DNA of 64,000 nucleotides from Oceanospirillum maris DSM 6286 (GTDB lineage: Bacteria; Pseudomonadota; Gammaproteobacteria; Pseudomonadales; Halomonadaceae), in the NCBI RefSeq assembly GCF_000422865.1, contig NZ_KE383936.1:124001-188000 (forward strand), given 5' to 3'. The notes below the pieces were generated by a model, which did no database searches, was not told the DNA's origin, and saw nothing but the letters and a program-made list of their open reading frames with translations. Below, piece after piece: positions 1-8,197 of the stretch (position 1 is the first letter of the stretch; the number at the start of each line of letters is the position of its first letter). Position numbers and translations under genes: made by a program.

Positions 1-771
1 TTGATGATGGTGGTTAGTTGGCAGGGTAAATGGGGACATGTTAAGCAATTAAGCCGTAAAGAATGGTCAGCATCTCTGCTATATGGTGCATTAAATCCGG
101 CGCTGTATTATTTAGTCTTGTTTGGTGCCTACGACCTTCTGCCCGCCCAAGAAGCTCAGGCATTGAACTATTCTTGGGCGTTAACACTGGCCTTTCTATC
201 GGTGCCCTTTTTAGGGCAAAAATTACGGCCACAGGACCTGATTGCAGGGTTTATCTGCTACGGAGGTGTTCTTGTCATTGCAACCCGAGGCAATGTGTTA
301 GGCTTGGAGTTTAGTCATTTACTCGGTGTTAGTTTGGCGCTGATCAGCACATTTATCTGGGCCGGTTACTGGATCTTAAATACCCGAGATCAACGTGAAC
401 CCATCGTTGGTTTGATGCTGAACTTTATTATGGCGTTGCCTATTTTGCTGATCGTTAACGCTTATTTGGAGCTGTTGGTGATGCCAAGCTGGCAGGGCAT
501 TGCCGCCGCCGCTTATGTCGGTATATTTGAGATGGGGTTGGCTTTTGTCTGCTGGTTACAAGCGATGCGTTTAACCACACAAACGGCAAAAATCAGTAAT
601 TTAATTTTTCTATCGCCTTTTATCTCTTTGATTCTAATCTTTAGCTTTTTGGGTGAAACCATTTACCCTTCTACTTTGATCGGGCTAGGCTTTATCATTG
701 CGGGTCTATTCATACAGCAACATAAAAGTGCTGCACAAAAAGCGGCTCTAAAGGCCACCGTTCAAGACTAG
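1..771 (+). CDS. EamA/DMT-family permease, 5' end cut by window edge
   Basis: This is the 3' part of a drug/metabolite-transporter (EamA) inner-membrane permease. The frame is open from base 1, so the true start lies outside the window. The 256 visible residues carry about eight strongly hydrophobic segments separated by short loops, ending in a lysine-rich cytoplasmic tail. Complete family members are usually about 290-300 residues with ten helices in two five-helix halves, so one or two helices are probably missing. Members of the family export amino acids, nucleotides or other small metabolites; the substrate cannot be read from the sequence. The next gene on the same strand begins 77 bases later with its own ribosome site, so co-transcription is possible but not shown. 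Confidence 0.85.
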   Translation: MMMVVSWQGKWGHVKQLSRKEWSASLLYGALNPALYYLVLFGAYDLLPAQEAQALNYSWALTLAFLSVPFLGQKLRPQDLIAGFICYGGVLVIATRGNVLGLEFSHLLGVSLALISTFIWAGYWILNTRDQREPIVGLMLNFIMALPILLIVNAYLELLVMPSWQGIAAAAYVGIFEMGLAFVCWLQAMRLTTQTAKISNLIFLSPFISLILIFSFLGETIYPSTLIGLGFIIAGLFIQQHKSAAQKAALKATVQD

Positions 772-848
772 ATCGCTTTATATGAGAAGTCTGGATAAAG
801 GCTAGATTTAAGAGCTCGCGTTAAAAGCTAGAGCTGCAGGAGATATTG

Positions 849-1091
849 ATGGCGATTCAAACAGGGATTTACCAGCACTACAAAGGCGCACGCTATCGGG
901 TGCTAGGTGAGGCAACCCATAGCGAAACAGAAGAAGTGCTGGTGATCTATCGGGCACTCTATGGCGATCATGGTTTGTGGGTGCGCCCCTTAACGATGTT
1001 TATCGAGCATGTTGATATTGACGGCACGTTACAACCTCGTTTTGCTTTGGTTGAGGCGAGAGAGGATGCCTTAAGCCTATTGGATGGTTAG
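849..1091 (+). CDS. DUF1653 family small protein
   Basis: This 80-residue protein matches the DUF1653 family by its pattern GxYQHYKGxRYRVLGEATHSE near the N-terminus and the LWVRPLTMF stretch in the middle. The family is small, soluble and widespread in proteobacteria; no biochemical role is established. A TTG three bases upstream is in frame, but the ATG at 849 sits about six bases after an AGGAG at 838-842 and gives the usual family N-terminus. It lies between a permease gene on the same strand and the convergent tesA gene, whose stop is only 13 bases away. No terminator is visible between the two convergent genes. Confidence 0.85.
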   Translation: MAIQTGIYQHYKGARYRVLGEATHSETEEVLVIYRALYGDHGLWVRPLTMFIEHVDIDGTLQPRFALVEAREDALSLLDG

Positions 1092-1104
1092 CATAACTTT
1101 TCGA

Positions 1105-1782
1105 TTAAGGCGCTTTGGACAACAAAGGGTTAAGACTGGGCCAGATATTATTTAGTAGCTGCGGTTGCGCTTGAGCCTTGGGGTGAATGCCATCCGCCTG
1201 CATTAGCTCAGGGTAAAGGGCAATCTTTTCCAAAATAAAGGGGACGAAAGGCACCTGTTTTTCTTCCGCTAGTTCAGGGTAAATAGCGCTAAAGGCAGCG
1301 GTATAACGACGGCCATAGTTGGGCGGTAGCTGAATACCCAGCAACAGAGGTTGCGTACCGGCTTTTTGGCTAAGATCGATCATACGGCTAAGATTGTTGC
1401 GCATTAACGTGAGAGGAAGTCCTCGCAGGCCATCATTACCCCCTAATTCGATAAGAACCAGATCCGGCTGATGTTGTCGTAACAGTTCTGGCAATCGCGT
1501 TAGCCCTCCCTGGGTGGTTTCGCCACTGATGCTGGCGTTGACTACTTGATAGTCATAGCCCTGCTGGACAAGACGTTTTTTAAGCAGTGTTACCCAGCCT
1601 TGGCCTTGGCTTAAACCATAACCGGCGCTAATGCTATCGCCTAAAACCAGTAACTTTTTTTCCGCGCCATAACTGGTTGGAATAAAGGCTAAAAAACTGA
1701 TCAGCAATACACACGTACAAAGAATGACTGATCGACGGCCAATAGCCGCCATGCCTACAGTGAAAGGATGTTGAAATATCAT
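1105..1782 (-). CDS. tesA: Periplasmic acyl-CoA thioesterase I / lysophospholipase / arylesterase
   Basis: TesA is a periplasmic GDSL/SGNH hydrolase that cleaves acyl thioesters and lysophospholipids. The four SGNH blocks are present: GDSISAGYG with the catalytic Ser, a Gly in the NASISGETTQGG stretch, GGNDGLRG with the Asn, and DGIHPKA with the catalytic Asp and His. An N-terminal hydrophobic stretch ending TSYGA-EKK is a likely signal peptide. The start at 1782 is preferred because a GGGAG sits five bases ahead of it; an internal ATG at 1752 would give 215 residues, closer to the 208 of the E. coli enzyme, but has no clear ribosome site. The gene is divergent from the ABC transporter, as in many gammaproteobacteria, and the two start codons overlap. 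Confidence 0.93.
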   Translation of the reverse strand: MIFQHPFTVGMAAIGRRSVILCTCVLLISFLAFIPTSYGAEKKLLVLGDSISAGYGLSQGQGWVTLLKKRLVQQGYDYQVVNASISGETTQGGLTRLPELLRQHQPDLVLIELGGNDGLRGLPLTLMRNNLSRMIDLSQKAGTQPLLLGIQLPPNYGRRYTAAFSAIYPELAEEKQVPFVPFILEKIALYPELMQADGIHPKAQAQPQLLNNIWPSLNPLLSKAP

Positions 1783-2563
1783 GAATGCTCCCGCTTCTGA
1801 ATCCCATGACCAAAATGCTAACACAGATCCGACTGCAGCCGTCAGTGGCGTTGATCCGTTAGTGGTTGGCCGTCGCTCTGTTATTCGTACTGAAAAACTG
1901 ATGCGCACCGTCACCGATGCGGATGGTCAGCCTTTGCAAATTTTGCAAGGTGTTGAATGCCAAATCTATGCCGGTGAGAGTGTCGCTATCCTAGGAAGTT
2001 CCGGTGCGGGCAAATCAACCCTGCTGGGGTTGTTGGCGGGGCTAGATCAGTCATCCGGCGGTGAGATTTGGCTAAACGACCAACCCCTAAGCCAGTTAGA
2101 TGAAGAAGGACGAGCTTTGATGCGCCAGCAAGTAGGCTTCGTCTTCCAATCTTTTCAGCTATTAGAGCATTTAACCGCACTGGAAAACGTGATGTTACCG
2201 TTAGAGCTAGCCGGTGATCCTGATTATCACATCAAGGCAAAGCAGTGGTTGGAGCGGGTTGGTTTAGGGGCGCGTATCAAGCATTACCCACGACAACTGT
2301 CTGGAGGGGAGCAACAACGTGTGGCTATTGCCCGTGCCTTTGCCGGTGATCCTTTGGTGCTGTTTGCCGATGAACCAACAGGGAATTTAGATAGCGTGAC
2401 AGGCCAATCTATTATTGATCTATTGTTTAATTTAAACCGAGATCAAGGTACGACACTTATTCTTGTCACCCATGATGTGACTTTAGCCCAGCACTGCCAG
2501 CGACGCTTAACCCTAAAAGATGGCTTGTTGCACGAAGACATCAGCACTAAGGCGGGGGTTTAA
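1781..2563 (+). CDS. ybbA: ABC transporter ATP-binding protein, YbbA type (MacB/LolD class)
   Basis: This is the ATPase of a MacB/LolD-class ABC system, one that usually acts on periplasmic or membrane substrates and does not import solutes. Walker A (GSSGAGKST, about residue 71), the Q-loop region [11 protein letters not shown], the signature [14 protein letters not shown], Walker [12 protein letters not shown] and the switch His in LVTHD are all intact. It carries about 35 N-terminal residues, polar and low in complexity, before the conserved RTEKL start of the fold; later start codons lack support, so ATG 1781 is kept. One base separates its stop from the permease start, indicating translational coupling. 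In E. coli the equivalent genes ybbA-ybbP also lie divergent from tesA. Confidence 0.93.
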   Translation: MNAPASESHDQNANTDPTAAVSGVDPLVVGRRSVIRTEKLMRTVTDADGQPLQILQGVECQIYAGESVAILGSSGAGKSTLLGLLAGLDQSSGGEIWLNDQPLSQLDEEGRALMRQQVGFVFQSFQLLEHLTALENVMLPLELAGDPDYHIKAKQWLERVGLGARIKHYPRQLSGGEQQRVAIARAFAGDPLVLFADEPTGNLDSVTGQSIIDLLFNLNRDQGTTLILVTHDVTLAQHCQRRLTLKDGLLHEDISTKAGV

Positions 2564-2564
2564 T

Positions 2565-5144
2565 ATGCCCTCTGCCGTATTGCCGACATCGGAACGAAAG
2601 TTACAAAAGCCAAAGCCCGTCAAACAATGGTCAATGGCCCTTAAACTGTTACTACGTGAGTGGCGCTCAGGGGATTTAAACCTTCTTTTTTCTGCACTGG
2701 TGCTGGCGGTTATGACCGTCGCGTTGACCGGCTTTATTGCCGATCGCTTGCAGCGTGGTATGGAGCAACAGGCCGCACAGTTAATGGGAGGCGATTTAGT
2801 TTTGCGCAGCTCTAGAGCCGTGGATGCTAGCTGGCTGACAGAGGCCGAAACCCAGGGGTTAAAAGCGGTTTCTAGCCTAGAATTTACCAGCATGGTTGCA
2901 GGGGATGAAGGTTTTCAGCTCTCTGCGGTAAAAGCGGTGGATAGCGGTTATCCCTTAAAAGGGGGATTGGAGTTAGAGCCGATCCTAGATCTGGAATCAT
3001 CTGAGCTTAAATCAGCGTCTGTATCAACTGAGGGTGCATTACCGGCTTCGGGTGAGGTTTGGGTTGACCGGCGCTTGTTGAGCGCCTTAGATGCCCGTAT
3101 CGGCAGTGATATTGAAATTGGTCGTGAGCTTTTTACTATCACTCGAATTATTAGCAAAGAGCCTGATCGCGGCGGCGGCTTTATGAGCTTTAACCCACGG
3201 GCATTAATCCATTTTTCTGATGTTGAAGCCACCGGTGTTATTCAACCCGGTAGCCGGGTGCGTTATCGCTATATGTTTGCTGGTGATATGACACAAGTTG
3301 ATCATTTTAAAAACTGGCTGGAAGAGCGGTTAGAACCGTCTCACCGCCTACTGGATATTCGAGAGGATAGCCCCTCGGTCGGCTCCGCCCTAGATCGTGC
3401 CCAACGCTACCTACAGTTAGCCAGTATCGGTGCGGTGATACTATCAGGTGTCGCGGTGGCTATGGCGGCCAGTCGCTTTGCCCGTCGTCGGCAAGATACG
3501 GTTGCCGTTATGGCTAGCCTCGGCTTTGCAGCACCGGTTATGGGCGGTATTTATCTGCGCTTATTATTGGTATTGGGTTTTGTTGCCGCAACCGTTGGTG
3601 CACTACTGGGCTTTAGTTTACAGGCGCTTGGCATTCAAGCTGTTGCAGGCTTGGTTCCTATCGCATTACCTCCAGCGGGTTGGGAGCCTTGGGTTTTAGC
3701 CATAGGAACCGGCCTTTTGTTGTTGATCGGCTTTGCCAGCGCTCCCCTAAGGCAGCTAAGAAATGTTTCTCCTCTGCGGGTATTCCGTAGAGATCTTGAG
3801 ATGACCACGCCCTCTTCTATGGTTGTTTATGGCTTGGCATTAATGGCCTTAGTGGTGATGATCTATTGGTACAGTTCTGATGCACGTCTCACTCTATGGC
3901 TGACCTTAGGTTTGGTCGCGGTGCTGGTGCTCTCAGCGGTATTAACCCTAGGATTATTTTATCTCCTGAAAAAGGTAGGGCCAGTATTGCCGATGCGGGC
4001 TAGATTAGCTGTACGCAGTTTGTACAGTCATAAACAGACCGCTTTACCACAGGTAATGGCCTTTGGTTTAGTGCTGATGGTGGTGGCGCTCGTGGCCCTG
4101 ATTCGTAATGATTTATTGGCGAGTTGGCAGCAACAGTTACCGGAAAATGCCCCTAACTATTTTGCGATTAATATTCAGCCTTATGAACAAGTTGAGTTTA
4201 CACAACGACTTGATAACGCCGGTATTCGTCACTCACCGTTGTACCCTATTGTCAGAGGGCGTTTGAGCGATATTAATGGCCTTCCGGCCCAGCAAGCGGT
4301 ACCTAAAGACGCAAGGGAAGATAACGCACTACATCGAGAGCTAAACCTAACATGGCATGCTCAAATACCGGATGATAACCAAGTCATTGCGGGTCGTTGG
4401 TGGCCTGAGAATATTCAGCTTAAGGCTGATGATCCTGTACCGTTATCATTAGAAGCCGGTATGGCAGAACGCTTGAGTTTAGGATTAGGCGATACCCTAA
4501 GCTTTAATTTTACAGGTCAGGTGATTACCGGTGAAGTAACCAATATTCGTCAGGTAAACTGGGATAATTTTCAGCCCAATTTTTATGTGATTACGCCACC
4601 TGGGGTGCTTGAAAACATGCCGCAAACGCTGCTTGCTAGCTTCTTCTTACCGGAAGATCAGCGAGGCTTAGTGGCACAAATGGTTAAAGCTTTTCCTGCG
4701 GTGTCCCTGCTGGATATTGGCCAGATTTTAGACCAAGTCCGTCAGATTTTGCAGCAGGTGACGATGGCCATTGAAGTGATGCTTGGTTTTACCTTGCTTA
4801 GCGGCCTAGTGTTGTTGTTGGCCGCGGTCAAAAACAGCCTAGATGAACGTCTACGAGAAGGTGCTTTGTACCGTACTTTAGGAGCCTCTGGCCGTATGAT
4901 TCGACGTATTCAATGTATTGAATTTATCATCTTAGGTATTGTCGCTGGAGTACTTGCGCTATTAGGTTCGGAATTAACCGCCTTTTTACTTTACCGAAAT
5001 CTATTTGATCTCGATTATAGTCTCAGCTTTACTCATTGGTTGGTGCTGCCTTTATCTGGGGTGGTCATTATTACTGCTGCGGGTCTTTGGGGTACGCGTC
5101 ATGTCGTAAGCCAGCCTCCGCTTCAGGTCTTACGTGCGGGATAG
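2565..5144 (+). CDS. ybbP: ABC transporter permease, FtsX/MacB-like, YbbP type
   Basis: This 859-residue inner-membrane protein is the permease partner of the preceding ATPase. It has one N-terminal helix (about residues 30-50), a long periplasmic domain, then two FtsX-type helical bundles (about residues 255-460 and 735-850) with a second periplasmic domain between them. This doubled arrangement is typical of YbbP permeases, which are about 800 residues long. The ATG at 2565 directly follows the upstream stop and is chosen over a start 45 bases earlier that would overlap the ATPase gene. Its substrate is unproved; the family has been linked to export or membrane extraction of hydrophobic molecules. 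A weak hairpin with a T-run at 5159-5179 may end the operon. Confidence 0.92.
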   Translation: MPSAVLPTSERKLQKPKPVKQWSMALKLLLREWRSGDLNLLFSALVLAVMTVALTGFIADRLQRGMEQQAAQLMGGDLVLRSSRAVDASWLTEAETQGLKAVSSLEFTSMVAGDEGFQLSAVKAVDSGYPLKGGLELEPILDLESSELKSASVSTEGALPASGEVWVDRRLLSALDARIGSDIEIGRELFTITRIISKEPDRGGGFMSFNPRALIHFSDVEATGVIQPGSRVRYRYMFAGDMTQVDHFKNWLEERLEPSHRLLDIREDSPSVGSALDRAQRYLQLASIGAVILSGVAVAMAASRFARRRQDTVAVMASLGFAAPVMGGIYLRLLLVLGFVAATVGALLGFSLQALGIQAVAGLVPIALPPAGWEPWVLAIGTGLLLLIGFASAPLRQLRNVSPLRVFRRDLEMTTPSSMVVYGLALMALVVMIYWYSSDARLTLWLTLGLVAVLVLSAVLTLGLFYLLKKVGPVLPMRARLAVRSLYSHKQTALPQVMAFGLVLMVVALVALIRNDLLASWQQQLPENAPNYFAINIQPYEQVEFTQRLDNAGIRHSPLYPIVRGRLSDINGLPAQQAVPKDAREDNALHRELNLTWHAQIPDDNQVIAGRWWPENIQLKADDPVPLSLEAGMAERLSLGLGDTLSFNFTGQVITGEVTNIRQVNWDNFQPNFYVITPPGVLENMPQTLLASFFLPEDQRGLVAQMVKAFPAVSLLDIGQILDQVRQILQQVTMAIEVMLGFTLLSGLVLLLAAVKNSLDERLREGALYRTLGASGRMIRRIQCIEFIILGIVAGVLALLGSELTAFLLYRNLFDLDYSLSFTHWLVLPLSGVVIITAAGLWGTRHVVSQPPLQVLRAG

Positions 5145-5158
5145 GTCATTATTATGCT

Positions 5159-5179
5159 AAAAAGGCTGGAGCCATTTTT
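5159..5179 (+). terminator. Weak possible terminator after the ABC operon
   Basis: AAAAAGGC-TGGA-GCC(A)TTTTT can fold as a short stem with one bulged A and five T residues. It is the only candidate between the permease gene and the DUF3422 gene. A 14-bp palindrome, ACGATT-AA-AATCGT, follows at 5187-5200, just ahead of the next gene, and could be an operator. Confidence 0.3.
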
Positions 5180-5232
5180 GCATGATACGATTAAAATCGT
5201 AGCGAATAAAAAAATATAGGATACAACAACTC

Positions 5233-6687
5233 ATGAGTGCTGAGGTTATTCCCCCTAAGTCAAAACCTTACTCTTCAGCTTATTCCGCTAAAGAAGAGGG
5301 TGAAGATCACCTTTCCGAGCCATTTGAGTCCGCTGAATTGGATGATAGTCGCTTTCCGGCAACGGGTGACGGTATTGAACATTCTATTTTGCCGTTTCGT
5401 GTTCACCCTCGCCGTGAAGAACTTTACAACGAGCTACACGCAAGACCTTTTCCTGTGGTGCAAACGCCAGCTCGTGTGTCACGGTTAGCGGTATTGATTC
5501 CAGAGCATGATCGCGCCCGCGAGTTTGCTCATTTGCAGAACCTCTGTCAGCGTTATGGCGTTAATATGCCCGCAGAGGATTGCAGCTTTTATCAGGCTGA
5601 TTTTGGTAGCTTTCAGTTTCGCTGTGGGCGTCATATGGAGTTTGTCACCTATACTTTTATTCGTCCTGAAAGCAGCGATACCCCATTTTCTTCTACCGCA
5701 TTAGAGCTTATTCCACAGGATTGGCTGCGCCAAATGCCGGGGGAGGTTGTGGCAGCGTTTCATATTGAAATGCTGCACTCCGATCAACCGGAGCTAAGCC
5801 GTGAGCAACTTAAAACCAGCTTTGAAGGTCAGCGTTTGGTTAGTGGTCGCTTGATGGATGGCGATGCCACTATTTGGAGCGCTTTCCGTTTACACGGTGA
5901 TGGTTTTGGTCGTTTCCTGATTCATAATCATGGCTTAAATAACAACCAGACCGGCCGTTTACTGCAGCGGCTGGTTGAGATGGAAACCTATCGCTTGATG
6001 GCTCTATTGGCGCTGCCAGAGGCCCGTCGTTTGGGGCCGTCGTTGCAGGATGTTGACGCTGAACTTGCGATGATTATCGCCAATGCCGCCGATATAAAAG
6101 ATCATGCCGATGAGCGCAAAATGCTGACGGATCTTTCTCAGTTAGCGGCGAAGGTTGAACGCTGGCGCACGAATACCAACTATCGGTTTTCAGCCATGCG
6201 CGCATACTACTCCTTGGTGATGAAGCGAATGGATGAGTTACGCGAACAGCGAGTAGAAAACTACTTCACCATTAGCTCTTTTTTGGAGCGTCGCTTAACG
6301 CCAGCATTTAATACCTGTGAATCGATCAGTGAGCGATTAGAAGATCTGGCTCGCCGTATCGAACGAGCCGGAGATCTATTGCAAACCCGAGTAGACTTGA
6401 CCATTGAAGCGCAAAATCAAAGCTTGCTCTCGTCCATGGATCGACGGGGCAAACTGCAGATGCGATTGCAGGAAACCGTGGAAGGGCTATCAATCGCAGC
6501 GATTAGTTACTACATGGTTAGCCTAGTTAAAATTATGGTGGGAGCAGCTTACAGCGCGGGTTTACCTGTGGATAAAGACTTGATTACGGGTCTTTCCGTA
6601 CCTGTTGTCGTTGCGCTTGTTTGGTGGCTGACCCATCGGGTGAAAAAAGCGATTATGAAGGCTAATGATTCTGACCCTGATATATAA
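5233..6687 (+). CDS. DUF3422 family membrane-anchored protein
   Basis: This 484-residue protein fits the DUF3422 family: the family hallmark ELHARPF occurs at about residues 65-71, followed by a mixed N-terminal domain and a long helical, charged central part (about 260-410) likely to form coiled coil. Two hydrophobic segments at the C-terminus (about 418-440 and 447-467) should anchor it in the inner membrane, with the bulk of the protein in the cytoplasm. The family has no proven function. The first 50 residues are acidic and low in complexity. The gene stands alone: 88 bases follow the ABC operon and a strong terminator lies 62 bases after its stop. Confidence 0.88.
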   Translation: MSAEVIPPKSKPYSSAYSAKEEGEDHLSEPFESAELDDSRFPATGDGIEHSILPFRVHPRREELYNELHARPFPVVQTPARVSRLAVLIPEHDRAREFAHLQNLCQRYGVNMPAEDCSFYQADFGSFQFRCGRHMEFVTYTFIRPESSDTPFSSTALELIPQDWLRQMPGEVVAAFHIEMLHSDQPELSREQLKTSFEGQRLVSGRLMDGDATIWSAFRLHGDGFGRFLIHNHGLNNNQTGRLLQRLVEMETYRLMALLALPEARRLGPSLQDVDAELAMIIANAADIKDHADERKMLTDLSQLAAKVERWRTNTNYRFSAMRAYYSLVMKRMDELREQRVENYFTISSFLERRLTPAFNTCESISERLEDLARRIERAGDLLQTRVDLTIEAQNQSLLSSMDRRGKLQMRLQETVEGLSIAAISYYMVSLVKIMVGAAYSAGLPVDKDLITGLSVPVVVALVWWLTHRVKKAIMKANDSDPDI

Positions 6688-6748
6688 TATTTGAGAGGAT
6701 GGTTTTGTATTCGAGGGATTGCCTTTTTATGGGATCCGGTTAAAGTTG

Positions 6749-6775
6749 AGGCCAACGGATACGTTGGCCTTTTTT
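6749..6775 (+). terminator. Rho-independent terminator after the DUF3422 gene
   Basis: A perfect 9-bp stem (AGGCCAACG / CGTTGGCCT) with a GATA loop is followed by five T residues. It separates the DUF3422 gene from the BolA gene, so the latter needs its own promoter or read-through. Confidence 0.9.
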
Positions 6776-6798
6776 CTACCCTGTTACCGGTGATTTCC

Positions 6799-7113
6799 AT
6801 GACTGTACAAACGATAATTGAAACTAAATTAACTGAGCAACTTAAGCCTACACTGATAACGGTTGAAAACGACAGCCATAAGCATAGCCGAGGCGAAAAC
6901 TCCCATTTTAACCTGACCCTAGTGTCGGAACAGTTTGCAGGCCTTCGCCCGGTACAACGACATCAAAAGGTTTATGGCCTGCTATCCGATGAGCTAACTA
7001 ATGGCGTACACGCATTAGCGATTCACGCTTACACACCGGATGAGTGGCAAAGCCGTAGCGAGGACGTGCCTGCCTCACCTAATTGTTTAGGTGGCAGTAA
7101 GCATGATCTTTAA
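6799..7113 (+). CDS. bolA: BolA family protein
   Basis: The 104-residue product starts MTVQTIIETKL and has the BolA fold markers: SHKHSRGENSHFNLTLVSEQF followed by RVQRH-like RPVQRHQKVYGLL and ALAIHAYTPDEW. BolA proteins bind monothiol glutaredoxins and [2Fe-2S] clusters through conserved histidines and in E. coli also act on morphology and stress gene expression. The open frame extends upstream to 6691, but that extension runs through the preceding terminator and is not family-like, so ATG 6799, with GGTGA nine bases ahead, is used. It is convergent with slyX. Which BolA subgroup it belongs to (BolA or IbaG/YrbA) is inferred: length and the internal RPVQRHQ favour BolA proper. Confidence 0.9.
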   Translation: MTVQTIIETKLTEQLKPTLITVENDSHKHSRGENSHFNLTLVSEQFAGLRPVQRHQKVYGLLSDELTNGVHALAIHAYTPDEWQSRSEDVPASPNCLGGSKHDL

Positions 7114-7183
7114 CCTCTAGGTCATAAGACAGTTTGTTGATACATCCGGCCATGAGGCCTGTTATCCATCGATATTATGCGCG

Positions 7184-7402
7184 CTAATAATGCGGCGGTA
7201 ACTCATGGGCCGGATCAAAATTTTCGATACCAGCGCCATCCTGATCTCCTCTCTCTTTTACTTCGGTATAAAGCTGACGTACCGCATCTTCTAATAACTT
7301 TATGCGTTTATCTTGCTCTGTGATTACGTTGTTCAGGGCTTCTATGGTATCGTCCTGAAAGGCGAGCTTAATTTCTAGCTCGTCGATTCTGTCTTCTGGC
7401 AT
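7184..7402 (-). CDS. slyX: SlyX family protein
   Basis: This is a 72-residue SlyX protein. It has the usual acidic, heptad-rich N-terminal coiled coil (LEIKLAFQDDTIEALNNVI), and the C-terminal PPHY that is characteristic of the family. SlyX is cytoplasmic and of unknown function; in E. coli it lies near slyD. The start at 7402 has AGGA eight bases upstream. It is convergent with the BolA gene (70 bases apart) and divergent from the cold-shock-domain gene, with a 252-base shared upstream region. Confidence 0.92.
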   Translation of the reverse strand: MPEDRIDELEIKLAFQDDTIEALNNVITEQDKRIKLLEDAVRQLYTEVKERGDQDGAGIENFDPAHELPPHY

Positions 7403-7432
7403 GTTTTGATTCCTGACAAGGGTTAGGATTCG

Positions 7433-7465
7433 GGCACTTCAAGTGCCGAGGATGCTCTGTATAAT
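7433..7465 (+). promoter_or_regulatory. Putative promoter with palindromic operator for the cold-shock-domain gene
   Basis: A perfect TATAAT at 7460-7465 is preceded by the 15-bp inverted repeat GGCACTT-C-AAGTGCC at 7433-7447, which covers the expected -35 position. The -35 hexamer itself is poor (TTCAAG, 16 bases from the -10), suggesting that a protein bound to the palindrome activates or blocks this promoter. Transcription would start near 7472, leaving a leader of about 180 bases before the gene at 7655. Confidence 0.5.
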
Positions 7466-7480
7466 AGAGCCGTGCAAAGT

Positions 7481-7551
7481 AGTAATAAAAGAAGTGTTTT
7501 ATACCAGCCCTCTAGACGACGGCCTTGCTGGTTTTTACTTCTTTTATTGCT
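7481..7551 (+). other. Long hairpin in the leader of the cold-shock-domain gene
   Basis: Bases 7481-7495 pair with 7537-7551 (15 bp, one G-U), and inside this 7503-7508 (ACCAGC) pairs with 7527-7532 (GCTGGT), leaving an 18-base loop. It lies just after the predicted transcription start and is not followed by a clean T-run. A structured leader of this length recalls cspA mRNA, whose leader controls cold-induced stability and translation; the analogy is inference. Confidence 0.5.
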
Positions 7552-7654
7552 TTGAAGAACCTTGGGAAAACACTCCGTAAAGACTGGTATGAGTGTCAGT
7601 TCTTTGTTTTTAAAGTGATTTTAATAATAACTAAACGTTTATGAGAGAGTAAGT

Positions 7655-8086
7655 ATGAGCAAAAATTCCTTTGTTCGTTGTGTGTTAATCAGTGTGGTTA
7701 TGGCCGTAGTAGGGCCGTTTGTTCTGGATGTGGCGACACAGACCGAAGAGCAGGGATTGCTAGCTGCAAGGCATTATGTACCCGCAGCAATTGTATTTTT
7801 TCTGACCACTTTCTTAGGTACCGCTATTCTAAATTATCTAACTCCGCAGTTGGCAAATATTGCTAATGATGAGAATGATGATCGTGAAATGGGTACTGTA
7901 AAATGGTTTAACGTATCAAAAGGCTTTGGTTTTATTACCCGAGACTCCGGCGGAGATGTATTTGTTCACTTCCGTTCGATTCGAGGTACCGGCCATCGTT
8001 CTTTGGCTGAAGGCCAGCGTGTACGTTTCGCCATTATACAAAGTGATAAAGGTCTACAGGCTGAGGACGTTACGGTCATTAGCTAA
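7655..8086 (+). CDS. Membrane-anchored cold-shock-domain protein
   Basis: This 143-residue protein fuses an N-terminal membrane part with a C-terminal cold-shock domain. Hydrophobic segments lie at about residues 6-24 and 42-62. The OB-fold begins at residue 78 ([16 protein letters not shown]) and contains both nucleic-acid motifs, KGFGFI (RNP1) and VFVHF (RNP2), and runs to the C-terminus. Cold-shock domains bind single-stranded RNA or DNA and act as RNA chaperones; here the domain would be held at the cytoplasmic face of the inner membrane. Ordinary CspA proteins are about 70 residues and soluble, so this is an unusual arrangement, and the order is reversed relative to cold-shock proteins fused to C-terminal DUF1294 helices. 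It stands alone behind a structured leader and a strong terminator. Confidence 0.88.
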   Translation: MSKNSFVRCVLISVVMAVVGPFVLDVATQTEEQGLLAARHYVPAAIVFFLTTFLGTAILNYLTPQLANIANDENDDREMGTVKWFNVSKGFGFITRDSGGDVFVHFRSIRGTGHRSLAEGQRVRFAIIQSDKGLQAEDVTVIS

Positions 8087-8109
8087 AGATAGATTAGGCT
8101 CGAAAAAAT

Positions 8110-8137
8110 ATACCCGGATTTTCCGGGTATTTTTTTG
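8110..8137 (+). terminator. Terminator after the cold-shock-domain gene
   Basis: A perfect 8-bp stem ATACCCGG / CCGGGTAT with a five-base loop is followed by TTTTTTTG. It is close enough to the convergent gene ending at 8198 that it may serve only the plus strand. Confidence 0.9.
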
Positions 8138-8197
8138 TCTCAAGTCTTAGCAAAAGCACCTAGCTTTTAACGATAGAATCAACCTTTAACGGCAGAA

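Noticed and set aside
6691-6798. An N-terminal extension of the BolA gene
   Set aside because: It runs through the terminator at 6749-6775 and is unlike the family.
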